Below are positions 1 through 5,187 of a stretch of DNA of 5,187 nucleotides, piece by piece. The DNA is taken from NCBI GenBank assembly GCA_937859895.1, contig CALMAV010000295.1, positions 4,867 to 10,053 of the forward strand, written 5' to 3'. Below the pieces are notes generated by a model that worked only from the letters and a program-made list of their open reading frames with translations, was not told where the DNA came from and made no database searches. The DNA comes from an uncultured Bryobacterales bacterium. GTDB taxonomy: Bacteria; Acidobacteriota; Terriglobia; Bryobacterales; Bryobacteraceae. A program made the translations under genes and the position numbers. Each line of letters begins with the position of its first letter. Position 1 is the first letter of the stretch.

Positions 1-1
1 C

Positions 2-619
2 GAATATGGGTTCAAGCCCGAGACCTGCCGTTGGATTATTGGCGGACTGGACTGGCCGTTAAAACCCATCGATTTTGTTCCTAGACCGCACCCGGCAAAT
101 GTGGAGGTGAGCGACATTCCCGAGGGGAAGGAACTCGGTGCCATGCTGGAAGCTGGGGAGATCGATGCGCTGATTTCTGCCGACAATCCCAAGTGCATCC
201 TCGAGAACTCTCCCAAGGTAGGACGGCTCTTCCCCAACTATCCGGAGGTCGAGCGCGGCTACTTCCAGCGCACTGGTATTTTCCCAATCATGCACACGGT
301 GGTCATTCGGAAGGACCTACTGGAGCAGAATCCTGGACTGGCTGAACTGGTCTTCAAAGGCTTCTCTGAGGCGAAGGACGTTGCTGTTAAGGATTACGAG
401 CATGGGCGAATCTTTAACAACATGGGTATCATGTTTCCGTGGTTCAGCCGATTAACTGAGGAAGACCGCACAGTACTGGGTGATAACTGGTGGCCCTATG
501 GGATAGCCGCCAATCGTAAAGCTCTGGAAGCTGTGCTCCGCTATCACTTTGAACAAGGAATTACGGAGCGGCTCTTCAGTATTGAGGAGATCTTTGTTCC
601 GGAGCTATTGACGACTTAA
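2..619 (+). CDS. 4,5-dihydroxyphthalate decarboxylase-like protein (3' part; start outside window)
   Basis: The frame is open from base 2 to the TAA at 617-619 and gives the last 205 residues; the start lies upstream. The fragment begins EYGFKPETCRWIIGG, followed by a GEIDAL stretch (about residues 52-57), the signature-like RTGIFPIMHTVVIRKD (about 91-106), and a C-terminal region with DNWWPYGIAANRKALE and EEIFVPELL. This pattern resembles Pht5-type 4,5-dihydroxyphthalate decarboxylases, roughly 330 residues long, which have an NMT1/periplasmic-binding-protein-like fold and are often annotated as ABC transporter substrate-binding proteins. The Pht5 enzyme converts 4,5-dihydroxyphthalate to protocatechuate in phthalate breakdown. 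Whether this homologue is a decarboxylase or a solute-binding protein cannot be decided here; the missing N-terminus would show whether there is a signal peptide. It converges on rapZ and is unrelated in function to that cluster. The longest ATG/GTG-started version inside the window begins at GTG 101, but homology continues upstream, so that is not the true start. Confidence 0.8.
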   Translation, partial: EYGFKPETCRWIIGGLDWPLKPIDFVPRPHPANVEVSDIPEGKELGAMLEAGEIDALISADNPKCILENSPKVGRLFPNYPEVERGYFQRTGIFPIMHTVVIRKDLLEQNPGLAELVFKGFSEAKDVAVKDYEHGRIFNNMGIMFPWFSRLTEEDRTVLGDNWWPYGIAANRKALEAVLRYHFEQGITERLFSIEEIFVPELLTT

Positions 620-637
620 GTGCTCTGACCGGCTTTG

Positions 638-664
638 GTGAAGAGGGCGATTCACTTCCGCCCG
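638..664. terminator. weak candidate bidirectional terminator between convergent genes
   Basis: The 65 bp between the decarboxylase-like gene and the rapZ stop contain two mutually exclusive inverted repeats: GTGAA (638-642) with TTCAC (651-655), and GGGCG (645-649) with CGCCC (659-663) around a 9-nt loop. Neither is followed by a T-run on either strand, so intrinsic termination would be poor. Its only support is its position between convergent genes; Rho-dependent termination is equally possible. Confidence 0.2.
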
Positions 665-684
665 CTATCCACGTTCACGCACAG

Positions 685-1605
685 CTACAACTCTCGCTCC
701 GCATCCCGGTGCCTCTCCTGCACCGCATAACCTGACTTCTTCAACCGCTTCTGAATCTCATGCGCAATGAGTACCGACCGGTGATGCCCGCCTGTACAGC
801 CAAACGAGATGGTCAGGTAACTCTTGCCTTCCCGAATGTAATGCGGCAAGAGGTAGATCAGCAAGTCTGAGATCCTCTCGATGAACTCTTCCGTTTGAGG
901 GAATGACCGAATAAAGCGAGCCACACTGGGATGCAGCCCTGTTAAATGCTTGAACTCAGGAATATAGTTCGGATTCGGCAAAAAGCGCACATCAAAGACT
1001 AAATCACTTTCCGACGGCACACCATGGCGAAAACCAAAGCTATTGATCGAAACGGTGATGCTGGCCGGGTCCTTTACGTCCTGGAACTTATCGTTAATCT
1101 GCCTTCGCAGATCATGCACATTCAGCTTTGTCGTGTCGATGTAGAGGTCGGCCAAAGCCCGAATGGGAGTAAGCTGCTCACGCTCATTGGAAATACTCGA
1201 GAGCACCGTCGACTCCGAGCCAAGTGGATGCGGCCGCCGGGTTTCGCTGTAGCGTCGCTGCAATACCTCATCACTGGCATCCAGGAATACGATTCGGGCA
1301 TGCACGCGGTTCTTTAGTTCCGCGTAGATCTCTTCAAAGCCCTTCAATGCCTCGCCCTCGCGAATGTCGATCGTCAGAGCCGACCGGCGCTGCGTGTTCG
1401 AATCCAGCGATAGATCCGCAAACTTCGGCACCAGCGCAATCGGCAAATTGTCCACCGCATAGAATCCCAGATCTTCAAACGCCTTTAGCGCTGTCAGCTT
1501 GCCCGAACCACTAATGCCCGTGATGATCACCAGTTCCGCTCCCGGCTTAGCAGGCACGGATGGTGGCGCAGTAGTATTGGACTCTTTCTTTGTTGATTTA
1601 GCCAT
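685..1605 (-). CDS. rapZ: RapZ (YhbJ/YvcJ family) nucleotide-binding regulatory protein
   Basis: This is a 306-residue RapZ-family P-loop protein. In E. coli RapZ (284 residues) is an adapter that presents the small RNA GlmZ to RNase E and so tunes GlmS and amino-sugar synthesis. In other phyla its target is mostly unknown. Visible features are a Ser/Thr/Pro/Lys-rich N-terminal extension (1-22); Walker A GISGSGKLT (30-38); the family motif FEDLGFYAVDNLP (43-55); Walker B-like IVFLDA (105-110); RRYSETRRPHPL (117-128); DVRFLPNP (205-212); and the C-terminal phosphate-binding loop GCTGGHHRS (269-277) with a final RHR. The residue after the Walker A lysine is Leu instead of Ser/Thr, which is unusual. 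The ATG at 1605 has no Shine-Dalgarno sequence (the upstream strand is pyrimidine-rich). An internal GTG at 1530 has GGGAG 8 nt upstream and would give 281 residues, close to the E. coli length, so the start is uncertain. The gene lies 63 bp downstream of hpf and is probably cotranscribed with it. ptsN, usual between the two in Proteobacteria, is absent. Confidence 0.95.
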   Translation of the reverse strand: MAKSTKKESNTTAPPSVPAKPGAELVIITGISGSGKLTALKAFEDLGFYAVDNLPIALVPKFADLSLDSNTQRRSALTIDIREGEALKGFEEIYAELKNRVHARIVFLDASDEVLQRRYSETRRPHPLGSESTVLSSISNEREQLTPIRALADLYIDTTKLNVHDLRRQINDKFQDVKDPASITVSINSFGFRHGVPSESDLVFDVRFLPNPNYIPEFKHLTGLHPSVARFIRSFPQTEEFIERISDLLIYLLPHYIREGKSYLTISFGCTGGHHRSVLIAHEIQKRLKKSGYAVQERHRDAEREL

Positions 1606-1668
1606 TCAGTTAGAGGAGGAGTCCGGCAACCGATGATGGGGTGCCCACAGTCGAGCTTTGGTTACTGC

Positions 1669-2256
1669 TCAGGACTCAATTAAATCGTAATTACCGTCCT
1701 GCCGCTGCACCAGCACCGAAAGGCAGTTTCGATCGGCATCGCGATACACCACATAATCGTTCGGTCCGGAGATCTCCATCATCGCCTCTTCCAACGTCAT
1801 TGGCTTCCGGTCTTCGCCGTAGTTCACGCGAAAAACCTTAGGCGTCCGTGCAGTTCCATTGGCAGGCGCAGGACTATGCCGTCCATTCTCGACTTTAGCG
1901 GTAGTCTGGGCAGCTTCATCCTTTGGATTTTCCTTGCTCGTCCGGACAGCTTTTGCATCCCGGTGTACATCTCGCCACCGGTCCCGCTGTTTTATCAGCT
2001 GCTTTTCCAACTTCTCAGCAGCCTGGTTCAGAGCTACGATCAAATCCCCGTCGACTCCCTCGCCGCATAGCGAGTTGTCATAAAAGTTGAGATGAATCTC
2101 AACTTTGTGCAGGTGTCTTTCCAGGTGGTGAACCAAGTGTACTTCGCGTTCGCCCCGTTGCTCTGCTAGACGGCCCACTTTGGCCAGCTTTTCTGCAACC
2201 TTCTCCTCTAGCTCAGGAGTAAAATCCTTGGTCTTACCGGAGTAGATCAGCCTCAT
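1669..2256 (-). CDS. hpf: ribosome hibernation-promoting factor HPF, long form
   Basis: The product is 195 residues, about twice the length of E. coli HPF (95) and in the range of long HPFs. The N-terminal S30AE domain (about 1-100) starts MRLIYSGKTKDFTPELEEKV and contains a beta-strand region rich in His (residues 40, 43, 44, 48, 50, 55) and a basic helix around KLEKQLIKQRDRWRD. Next comes a low-complexity polar linker (about 101-138). The C-terminal domain (about 139-195) reads VFRVNYGEDRKPMTLEEAMM and ends VLVQRQDGNYDLIES, the typical dimerisation domain of long HPF. In this family the N-domain blocks the mRNA/tRNA channel of the 30S subunit in stationary phase or starvation, and the C-domain dimerises to join two 70S into a 100S particle. 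The ATG at 2256 fits the family N-terminus. The gene sits 67 bp after rpoN and 63 bp before rapZ, the order also known from Proteobacteria. Confidence 0.95.
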   Translation of the reverse strand: MRLIYSGKTKDFTPELEEKVAEKLAKVGRLAEQRGEREVHLVHHLERHLHKVEIHLNFYDNSLCGEGVDGDLIVALNQAAEKLEKQLIKQRDRWRDVHRDAKAVRTSKENPKDEAAQTTAKVENGRHSPAPANGTARTPKVFRVNYGEDRKPMTLEEAMMEISGPNDYVVYRDADRNCLSVLVQRQDGNYDLIES

Positions 2257-2261
2257 ATCTG

Positions 2262-2281
2262 TCCCTGTTCGAAGGGCGAAC
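2262..2281 (-). promoter_or_regulatory. weak hpf ribosome binding site preceded by a short hairpin
   Basis: On the minus strand AGGGA (2266-2262) lies 5 nt before the hpf ATG, a weak Shine-Dalgarno match. Immediately 5' of it GTTCG and CGAAC (2281-2277 and 2271-2267) form a 5-bp stem with a 5-nt CCCTT loop that ends one base before AGGGA. The hairpin could keep the site exposed or set spacing; at this size it may also be chance. Confidence 0.35.
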
Positions 2282-2323
2282 GAAATGCTTCGACCCTCGC
2301 GAGTCTCACTTTCTTCTTACCTG

Positions 2324-3907
2324 TTAAGCGCGCATTCGGCGCTGATGTGTAGACGGAATCTTCATATCCTCGCGATACTTAGCTACTGTTCGGCGCGTGA
2401 CGTCGATTCCCTCGCTTTGCAGTCGCGCCGTGATCTGTTCATCGGTCAGCGGACGTGCCGCGTTTTCCTCTTCAATCATCTTCTTTACCCGGCGTTTTAC
2501 AATCAGCAGCGGAGTTATGCTGCCCGAAGTTCCCTGCACTGCCTCCGAGAAGAAATATCGTAACTCAAAAACGCCCTGGGGCGTGTGGGTATATTTGTTC
2601 GCAACCGCCCGGCTCACTGTCGAAGGATGTACTCCGATCTCCTCAGCGACCTCTTTAATCATCATCGGCTTTAACTGGTCAATGCCGCTCTCCAGAAACT
2701 CGCCCTGTCGCCGCACAATCGAATGGCAAACGCGCAGGATTGTCTGCTTGCGCTGCTCAATATTCTTAATCAGCTGCAGCGCCGAAGCATATCGCTCCTT
2801 GACATAATTGCGGACATCCCGGTTCGGCTCCTGTTCGCGATCCACCATGCGCTTATACTCGCCATTCAAGCGCAACTGCGGCACGTCATCATCGTTCAGC
2901 GTAATTACGTAATCATCGCCGTCCTTATAGATGTAAACGTCGGGTTCAACCACCCGCGCTCCGCCACCGGAGTACCGCAATCCAGGCGCCGGGTCCAGAT
3001 GCTTGATCACATTGACAGCAATCTGAATATGTTCAGCCGGGCGGCCCAGCACCTTGCATAGCTGGCCCATCTGCCGGGTTCCCAACAGCCGCATGTGGTC
3101 ATGTACAATCTTCCAAGCGACGCCATCCTGACCGCCCCGAGCTTCCAACTGCAGCAACAGGCACTCGCGCAGATCTCTGGCCGCGACTCCGGTCGGTTCT
3201 AGCGCTTGTACCGCCCGCAACGCAGCGCGTACTGTCTCCAGCGGCAGGCCCTCAGCAAACGCAATCTCTTCGGGGACCGTCGTCAGGTACCCGCTCTCCT
3301 CCAGGTTGCCGATTACGCTCTTTGCCGCCTCGCGTACCGCCTCGGGCATAATGACTACACTAAGCTGGCTCTGCAGATGGTCGCTCAGTGTGACTGGCGA
3401 AGAGAGAAACGTCTCAAATGACGGCTTCTCAAAGGACTCGGAGGCAGGACTCTTGAAACCCGGGTCCAGGTACTCGTCGAAGAAGCTGCCAAAGTCAATC
3501 TCTTGAAACGGGTCAGTCTCAATCTTGCTCTCTTCCGCGGATGCCGCGCTGGCAATGCTCACGTCACTTTGGCCGCTCTCGGAGTGGTCACTTCCTAGTG
3601 CCTCAAAATTGTCGTTCCCATCAAAACTGTTGGTAGCCGCGCCCGCTTCCACGTGGCTCAAGATCGCCTGGTCAGCCGGGTCGGAGTGCCGTTCGCATTC
3701 CAGAAGCGACTGCAACTCCTGTGGCGTTAATTCCTCACCCGGCTCTGTCGCTTCTTCCAGGACAGGGTTCTCGGCAATCTCGTTGGTGATCATGTCCTTC
3801 AGCTCCATGCGGTTGAGCTGAAGCACCGTGACCATCTGCACAAGGCCAGGTGTGAGTATCTGCTTTTGCTGCACGCCAAGGTGCAGCCGTTGCGAAAGCG
3901 AACTCAT
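2324..3907 (-). CDS. rpoN: RNA polymerase sigma-54 factor RpoN
   Basis: The gene encodes a full-length sigma-54 of 527 residues, longer than the 477 of E. coli. Region I (about 1-51) is the Gln/Leu-rich activator-responsive segment with QKQILTPGLVQMVTVLQLNRMEL and IAENPVLEE. Region II (about 52-168) is an enlarged acidic linker that accounts for the extra length and contains DPFQEIDFGSFFDEYLDPG (132-150). Region III includes the core-binding part (about 170-370, with GYLTT and LEPTGVAARDLRECL), the helix-turn-helix IKEVAEEIGVHPSTVSRAV (about 417-435) followed by NKYTHTPQGVFELRYFF, and the C-terminal RpoN box TRRTVAKYRE (504-513), one residue off the canonical ARRTVAKYRE that reads the -24 element. 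Sigma-54 needs AAA+ enhancer-binding activators; none is encoded here. The ATG at 3907 is supported by the region I match and by GGTGA 4 nt upstream. It lies 91 bp after lptB and may also have its own promoter. Confidence 0.98.
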   Translation of the reverse strand: MSSLSQRLHLGVQQKQILTPGLVQMVTVLQLNRMELKDMITNEIAENPVLEEATEPGEELTPQELQSLLECERHSDPADQAILSHVEAGAATNSFDGNDNFEALGSDHSESGQSDVSIASAASAEESKIETDPFQEIDFGSFFDEYLDPGFKSPASESFEKPSFETFLSSPVTLSDHLQSQLSVVIMPEAVREAAKSVIGNLEESGYLTTVPEEIAFAEGLPLETVRAALRAVQALEPTGVAARDLRECLLLQLEARGGQDGVAWKIVHDHMRLLGTRQMGQLCKVLGRPAEHIQIAVNVIKHLDPAPGLRYSGGGARVVEPDVYIYKDGDDYVITLNDDDVPQLRLNGEYKRMVDREQEPNRDVRNYVKERYASALQLIKNIEQRKQTILRVCHSIVRRQGEFLESGIDQLKPMMIKEVAEEIGVHPSTVSRAVANKYTHTPQGVFELRYFFSEAVQGTSGSITPLLIVKRRVKKMIEEENAARPLTDEQITARLQSEGIDVTRRTVAKYREDMKIPSTHQRRMRA

Positions 3908-3911
3908 TTGG

Positions 3912-3916
3912 TCACC
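3912..3916 (-). promoter_or_regulatory. rpoN ribosome binding site GGTGA
   Basis: On the minus strand GGTGA stands 4 nt before the rpoN ATG. It matches the 3' half of the extended Shine-Dalgarno sequence (GGAGGTGA), for which this short spacing is suitable, and it supports the 3907 start. Confidence 0.5.
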
Positions 3917-3962
3917 AGTCTAACACCGCAGAAGGCCTTTGCCATTTGGGAAAAACCTGTGG

Positions 3963-3992
3963 TCCAGCAAACTGGAGGGCCTATATAAGGCC
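3963..3992. repeat. two adjacent short inverted repeats upstream of rpoN
   Basis: TCCAG-CAAA-CTGGA (3963-3976) and GGCCT-ATATA-AGGCC (3978-3992) lie one base apart in the lptB-rpoN gap, and a further 8-bp palindrome AAGGCCTT is at 3932-3939. No T-run follows on either strand, so these are not convincing terminators. The second repeat overlaps the candidate -10 of a minus-strand promoter, and the first would fall at the very 5' end of the resulting transcript. Possible roles are an operator or a 5' mRNA-stabilising stem; chance is possible given the short stems. Confidence 0.35.
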
Positions 3993-4010
3993 GAATCGCT
4001 AACTCGCCAA
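3982..4010 (-). promoter_or_regulatory. candidate sigma-70-type promoter for rpoN
   Basis: Reading the minus strand, TTGGCG (4010-4005; 4 of 6 matches to TTGACA) is followed after 17 bp by TATATA (3987-3982; 4 of 6 matches to TATAAT). It overlaps the last codons of lptB. Transcription would begin near 3975 and leave a leader of about 68 nt before the rpoN ATG. The spacing is ideal but both boxes are imperfect, so this is a prediction only. It would allow rpoN-hpf-rapZ to be expressed apart from lptB. Confidence 0.3.
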
Positions 4011-4793
4011 GCCGGGTGGCAGGAAGAAATTCTCACCCAGATAAATGCGCCGGACTTCTGGATCGTGCCCCAGCGACTCCGGTGACCCAGCACGAAAAAT
4101 GCGCCCGTTGCTGATTATGTAGGCCCGATCAGTTACCGCCAGCGTCTCCCGCACATTATGGTCGGTCACCAGGATGCCAATCCCTCGGCGCTTCAGATCT
4201 CCAATAATGCGCTGCAACTCTAACACCTGGATCGGATCGATGCCCGAGAACGGCTCATCCAACAAGATAAAATCGGGACGCAAAACCAGGGAGCGCGCAA
4301 TTTCTACACGCCGTCGCTCGCCGCCCGAAAGCATATAGCCTTTGCTGTGCCGCACCGTCTCCAGACCGAGGTCAGCAATCAGGTTCGACATCCGCTCCCG
4401 CCTCTCATGTCCCCGGATCGACAACGTCTGCAAAATTGCCATCAGGTTGTCCTCAACGCTCAGCTTGCGGAACACCGACGGCTCCTGCGGAAGATAGCTA
4501 ATGCCGCGCCGCGCCCGCTGATACATCGGCAGGTGCGTGATCGGCTTATCATCCAGCAGCACATCCCCGGACTCCGGATTTATCAGACCGACTGTGATGT
4601 AGAACGACGTGGTTTTGCCCGCGCCATTGGGCCCCAGTAGGCCAACCACTTCGCCCTGCTCAACCCGTATCGTGACGTTGTCCACCACCTTGCGGCCGTT
4701 GTAGGATTTCGAGATCTCTACCGTCTGTAAAGTGCGTGTGCCGGTGGTTTTTTCCAATGTCCTATGATACGCGGTGAATGGAGGTTCTCTCAC
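3999..4793 (-). CDS. lptB: LPS export ABC transporter ATP-binding protein LptB
   Basis: LptB is the cytoplasmic ATPase that drives LptFG extraction of LPS from the inner membrane towards the LptC/LptA bridge. All ABC motifs are present: Walker A GPNGAGKTT (54-62), Q-loop in the LptB-typical YLPQEPSVFRKLSVEDNL (100-117, Gln103), signature LSGGERRRVEIARSL (155-169), Walker B FILLDEP with catalytic Glu180, D-loop SGIDP, and switch His212 in TDHNVRETLAV. The C-terminus YLGENFFLPPG fits the family. The longest frame starts at GTG 4793 (264 residues; E. coli has 241) and carries about 20 residues before the usual start of homology (RTLQTVEISKSY). It overlaps the start of the divergent glycosyltransferase gene by 16 bp and has no well-spaced Shine-Dalgarno sequence. 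TTG at 4757 (252 residues) is the other in-frame option; no ATG is available. rpoN follows 91 bp downstream. The usual upstream partners lptA and lptC are not adjacent. Confidence 0.96.
   Translation of the reverse strand: MREPPFTAYHRTLEKTTGTRTLQTVEISKSYNGRKVVDNVTIRVEQGEVVGLLGPNGAGKTTSFYITVGLINPESGDVLLDDKPITHLPMYQRARRGISYLPQEPSVFRKLSVEDNLMAILQTLSIRGHERRERMSNLIADLGLETVRHSKGYMLSGGERRRVEIARSLVLRPDFILLDEPFSGIDPIQVLELQRIIGDLKRRGIGILVTDHNVRETLAVTDRAYIISNGRIFRAGSPESLGHDPEVRRIYLGENFFLPPGLAS
4763..4769. promoter_or_regulatory. near-symmetric TATGATA, candidate shared -10 for lptB and the glycosyltransferase gene
   Basis: On the plus strand TATGAT (4763-4768) matches TATAAT at 5 of 6 positions and ends 9 nt before the glycosyltransferase ATG at 4778. 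On the minus strand TATCAT (4769-4764) also matches 5 of 6 and lies 6 nt before the alternative lptB TTG at 4757. GTGAGA (4793-4788, minus) is a 4-of-6 -35 match with 18-bp spacing; no convincing plus-strand -35 is visible. Symmetric -10 elements are known to give divergent transcription in bacteria. Used here, it would make the plus-strand mRNA nearly leaderless. This is prediction only. Confidence 0.3.
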
Positions 4794-5187
4794 CGTCGCC
4801 GCCCGTCTCCCGGCGTGTCGTTTTTCTTACTGTAACTGCGGTCATCCTGCTGAGCTGCGTCCGGCTCGCGCACCTTCATCTACTCTGGGCTGACGAAGAC
4901 TACCACCTGGCCGCGGCCATCAATATCCTGCACGGCCGAGTTCCTTACCGCGACTTCTGGTACGACAAGCCGCCCCTTGCTGCCCTTTACTATTTGATTA
5001 TCGGCGGCTGGTCCGGCTGGGCGCTCCGCCTGCTCGATGCCGCTTACATTGTGGCGTGCTGCGCTGTTGCCTGGCGCCTTGCTTTTGAGTGGTGGGGCCG
5101 GCGAGAGAGTTATGTCGCGGCTCTGCTGCTCGCCTTCTTTACGACCTTCTACCTGCCGTCCGCAGTTATTCCCTTCGCAGCTGATGG
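4778..5187 (+). CDS. membrane glycosyltransferase, GT39/ArnT/PMT-like (5' part; runs off the window)
   Basis: From ATG 4778 the frame stays open to the end of the window (136 full codons); a TGA directly precedes it at 4775-4777, so no upstream extension is possible. The product starts MEVLSPSPPVSRR, then a hydrophobic first membrane helix (about 13-36), then WADEDYHLAAAINILHGRVP (37-56). This acidic first loop is where GT39/GT83-type enzymes carry their catalytic Asp/Glu. The family-typical PYRDFWYDKPPLAALYY (56-72) follows, with further hydrophobic helices at about 67-80, 84-103 and 112-130. Such polytopic C-type enzymes move sugars from polyprenyl-phosphate donors to proteins, lipid A or other envelope glycans. 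Donor and acceptor cannot be told from this fragment; its neighbour lptB makes an envelope role reasonable but does not prove it. There is no Shine-Dalgarno sequence: the only candidate, GGTGA, touches the ATG. Confidence 0.85.
   Translation, partial: MEVLSPSPPVSRRVVFLTVTAVILLSCVRLAHLHLLWADEDYHLAAAINILHGRVPYRDFWYDKPPLAALYYLIIGGWSGWALRLLDAAYIVACCAVAWRLAFEWWGRRESYVAALLLAFFTTFYLPSAVIPFAAD

Noticed and set aside
59..295. Two minus-strand frames opposite the decarboxylase-like gene
   Set aside because: The plus-strand frame shows clear family motifs through the same bases; the antisense frames show none.
620..684. Search for a small gene or remnant of npr/ptsN downstream of rapZ
   Set aside because: Only 65 bp, with no PTS phosphorylation-site motif on either strand and only short hairpins.
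1611..1683. Strong AGGAGG (1614-1619) on the plus strand followed by a 16-codon reading frame from ATG 1633
   Set aside because: It lies in the hpf-rapZ gap on the opposite strand, the spacing to the ATG is long, the frame is tiny and overlaps the hpf end; no sign of a conserved peptide.
2299..2327. TTAACA (minus, 2327-2322), a 5-of-6 -35 match at the rpoN stop, as a promoter for hpf
   Set aside because: No acceptable -10 box is found at 16-18 bp spacing; the region there is GC-rich (CTCGCGAG).
1024..3821. Several plus-strand open frames of 64-136 codons opposite rapZ, hpf and rpoN
   Set aside because: They lie antisense to clearly conserved genes, show no recognisable domains, and are expected by-products of the coding strand composition.
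3928..3944. Possible sigma-54 promoter (TGGCA...CTGC, minus strand) upstream of rpoN, suggesting autoregulation
   Set aside because: The GG and GC dinucleotides are 12 nt apart instead of the strict 10 nt required for -24/-12 recognition.
4347..4640. 97-codon plus-strand frame opposite lptB
   Set aside because: It lies entirely within the conserved ABC domain on the other strand, with no family resemblance.

Overview
The window looks like a chromosomal housekeeping region of a Gram-negative bacterium, most likely an Acidobacteriota (Koribacter/Terriglobales-like) soil organism. The evidence is a minus-strand cluster lptB-rpoN-hpf-rapZ, the LPS-export ATPase LptB (which implies an outer membrane), and protein variants that resemble acidobacterial ones from memory, notably the long HPF with its 'GEREVH...ERHLHKVEI' strand region. 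The phylum call is inference and was not checked by a search.

Layout, left to right. Positions 2-619 (+) hold the 3' two-thirds of a gene for a 4,5-dihydroxyphthalate decarboxylase-like, periplasmic-binding-protein-fold protein whose start is outside the window. It converges on rapZ (685-1605, -) across 65 bp that contain only weak overlapping hairpins. Then, all on the minus strand and read right to left, come lptB (3999-4793), rpoN (2324-3907), hpf (1669-2256) and rapZ (685-1605), with gaps of 91, 67 and 63 bp. At the right edge a membrane glycosyltransferase of the GT39/ArnT/PMT type starts at 4778 (+), diverges from lptB and runs out of the window.

The cluster is a shortened form of the well-known proteobacterial lptA-lptB-rpoN-hpf-ptsN-rapZ-npr locus. 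LptB powers LPS transport, RpoN is sigma-54, HPF hibernates ribosomes in slow growth, and RapZ is a nucleotide-binding regulator of cell-envelope precursor (GlcN6P) synthesis in enterics. Here ptsN (EIIA-Ntr) and npr are absent from their usual slots, and lptA/lptC are not next to lptB. No gene-free stretch exceeds about 100 bp. No RNA genes, mobile elements, CRISPR arrays or broken genes were seen.

Nothing here amounts to an undescribed system. The points most worth a second look are the RapZ Walker A motif, which has Leu where Ser/Thr is expected; the unclear starts of rapZ and lptB; and the tight divergent lptB/glycosyltransferase junction, where the longest reading frames overlap by 16 bp around a near-symmetric TATGATA element.
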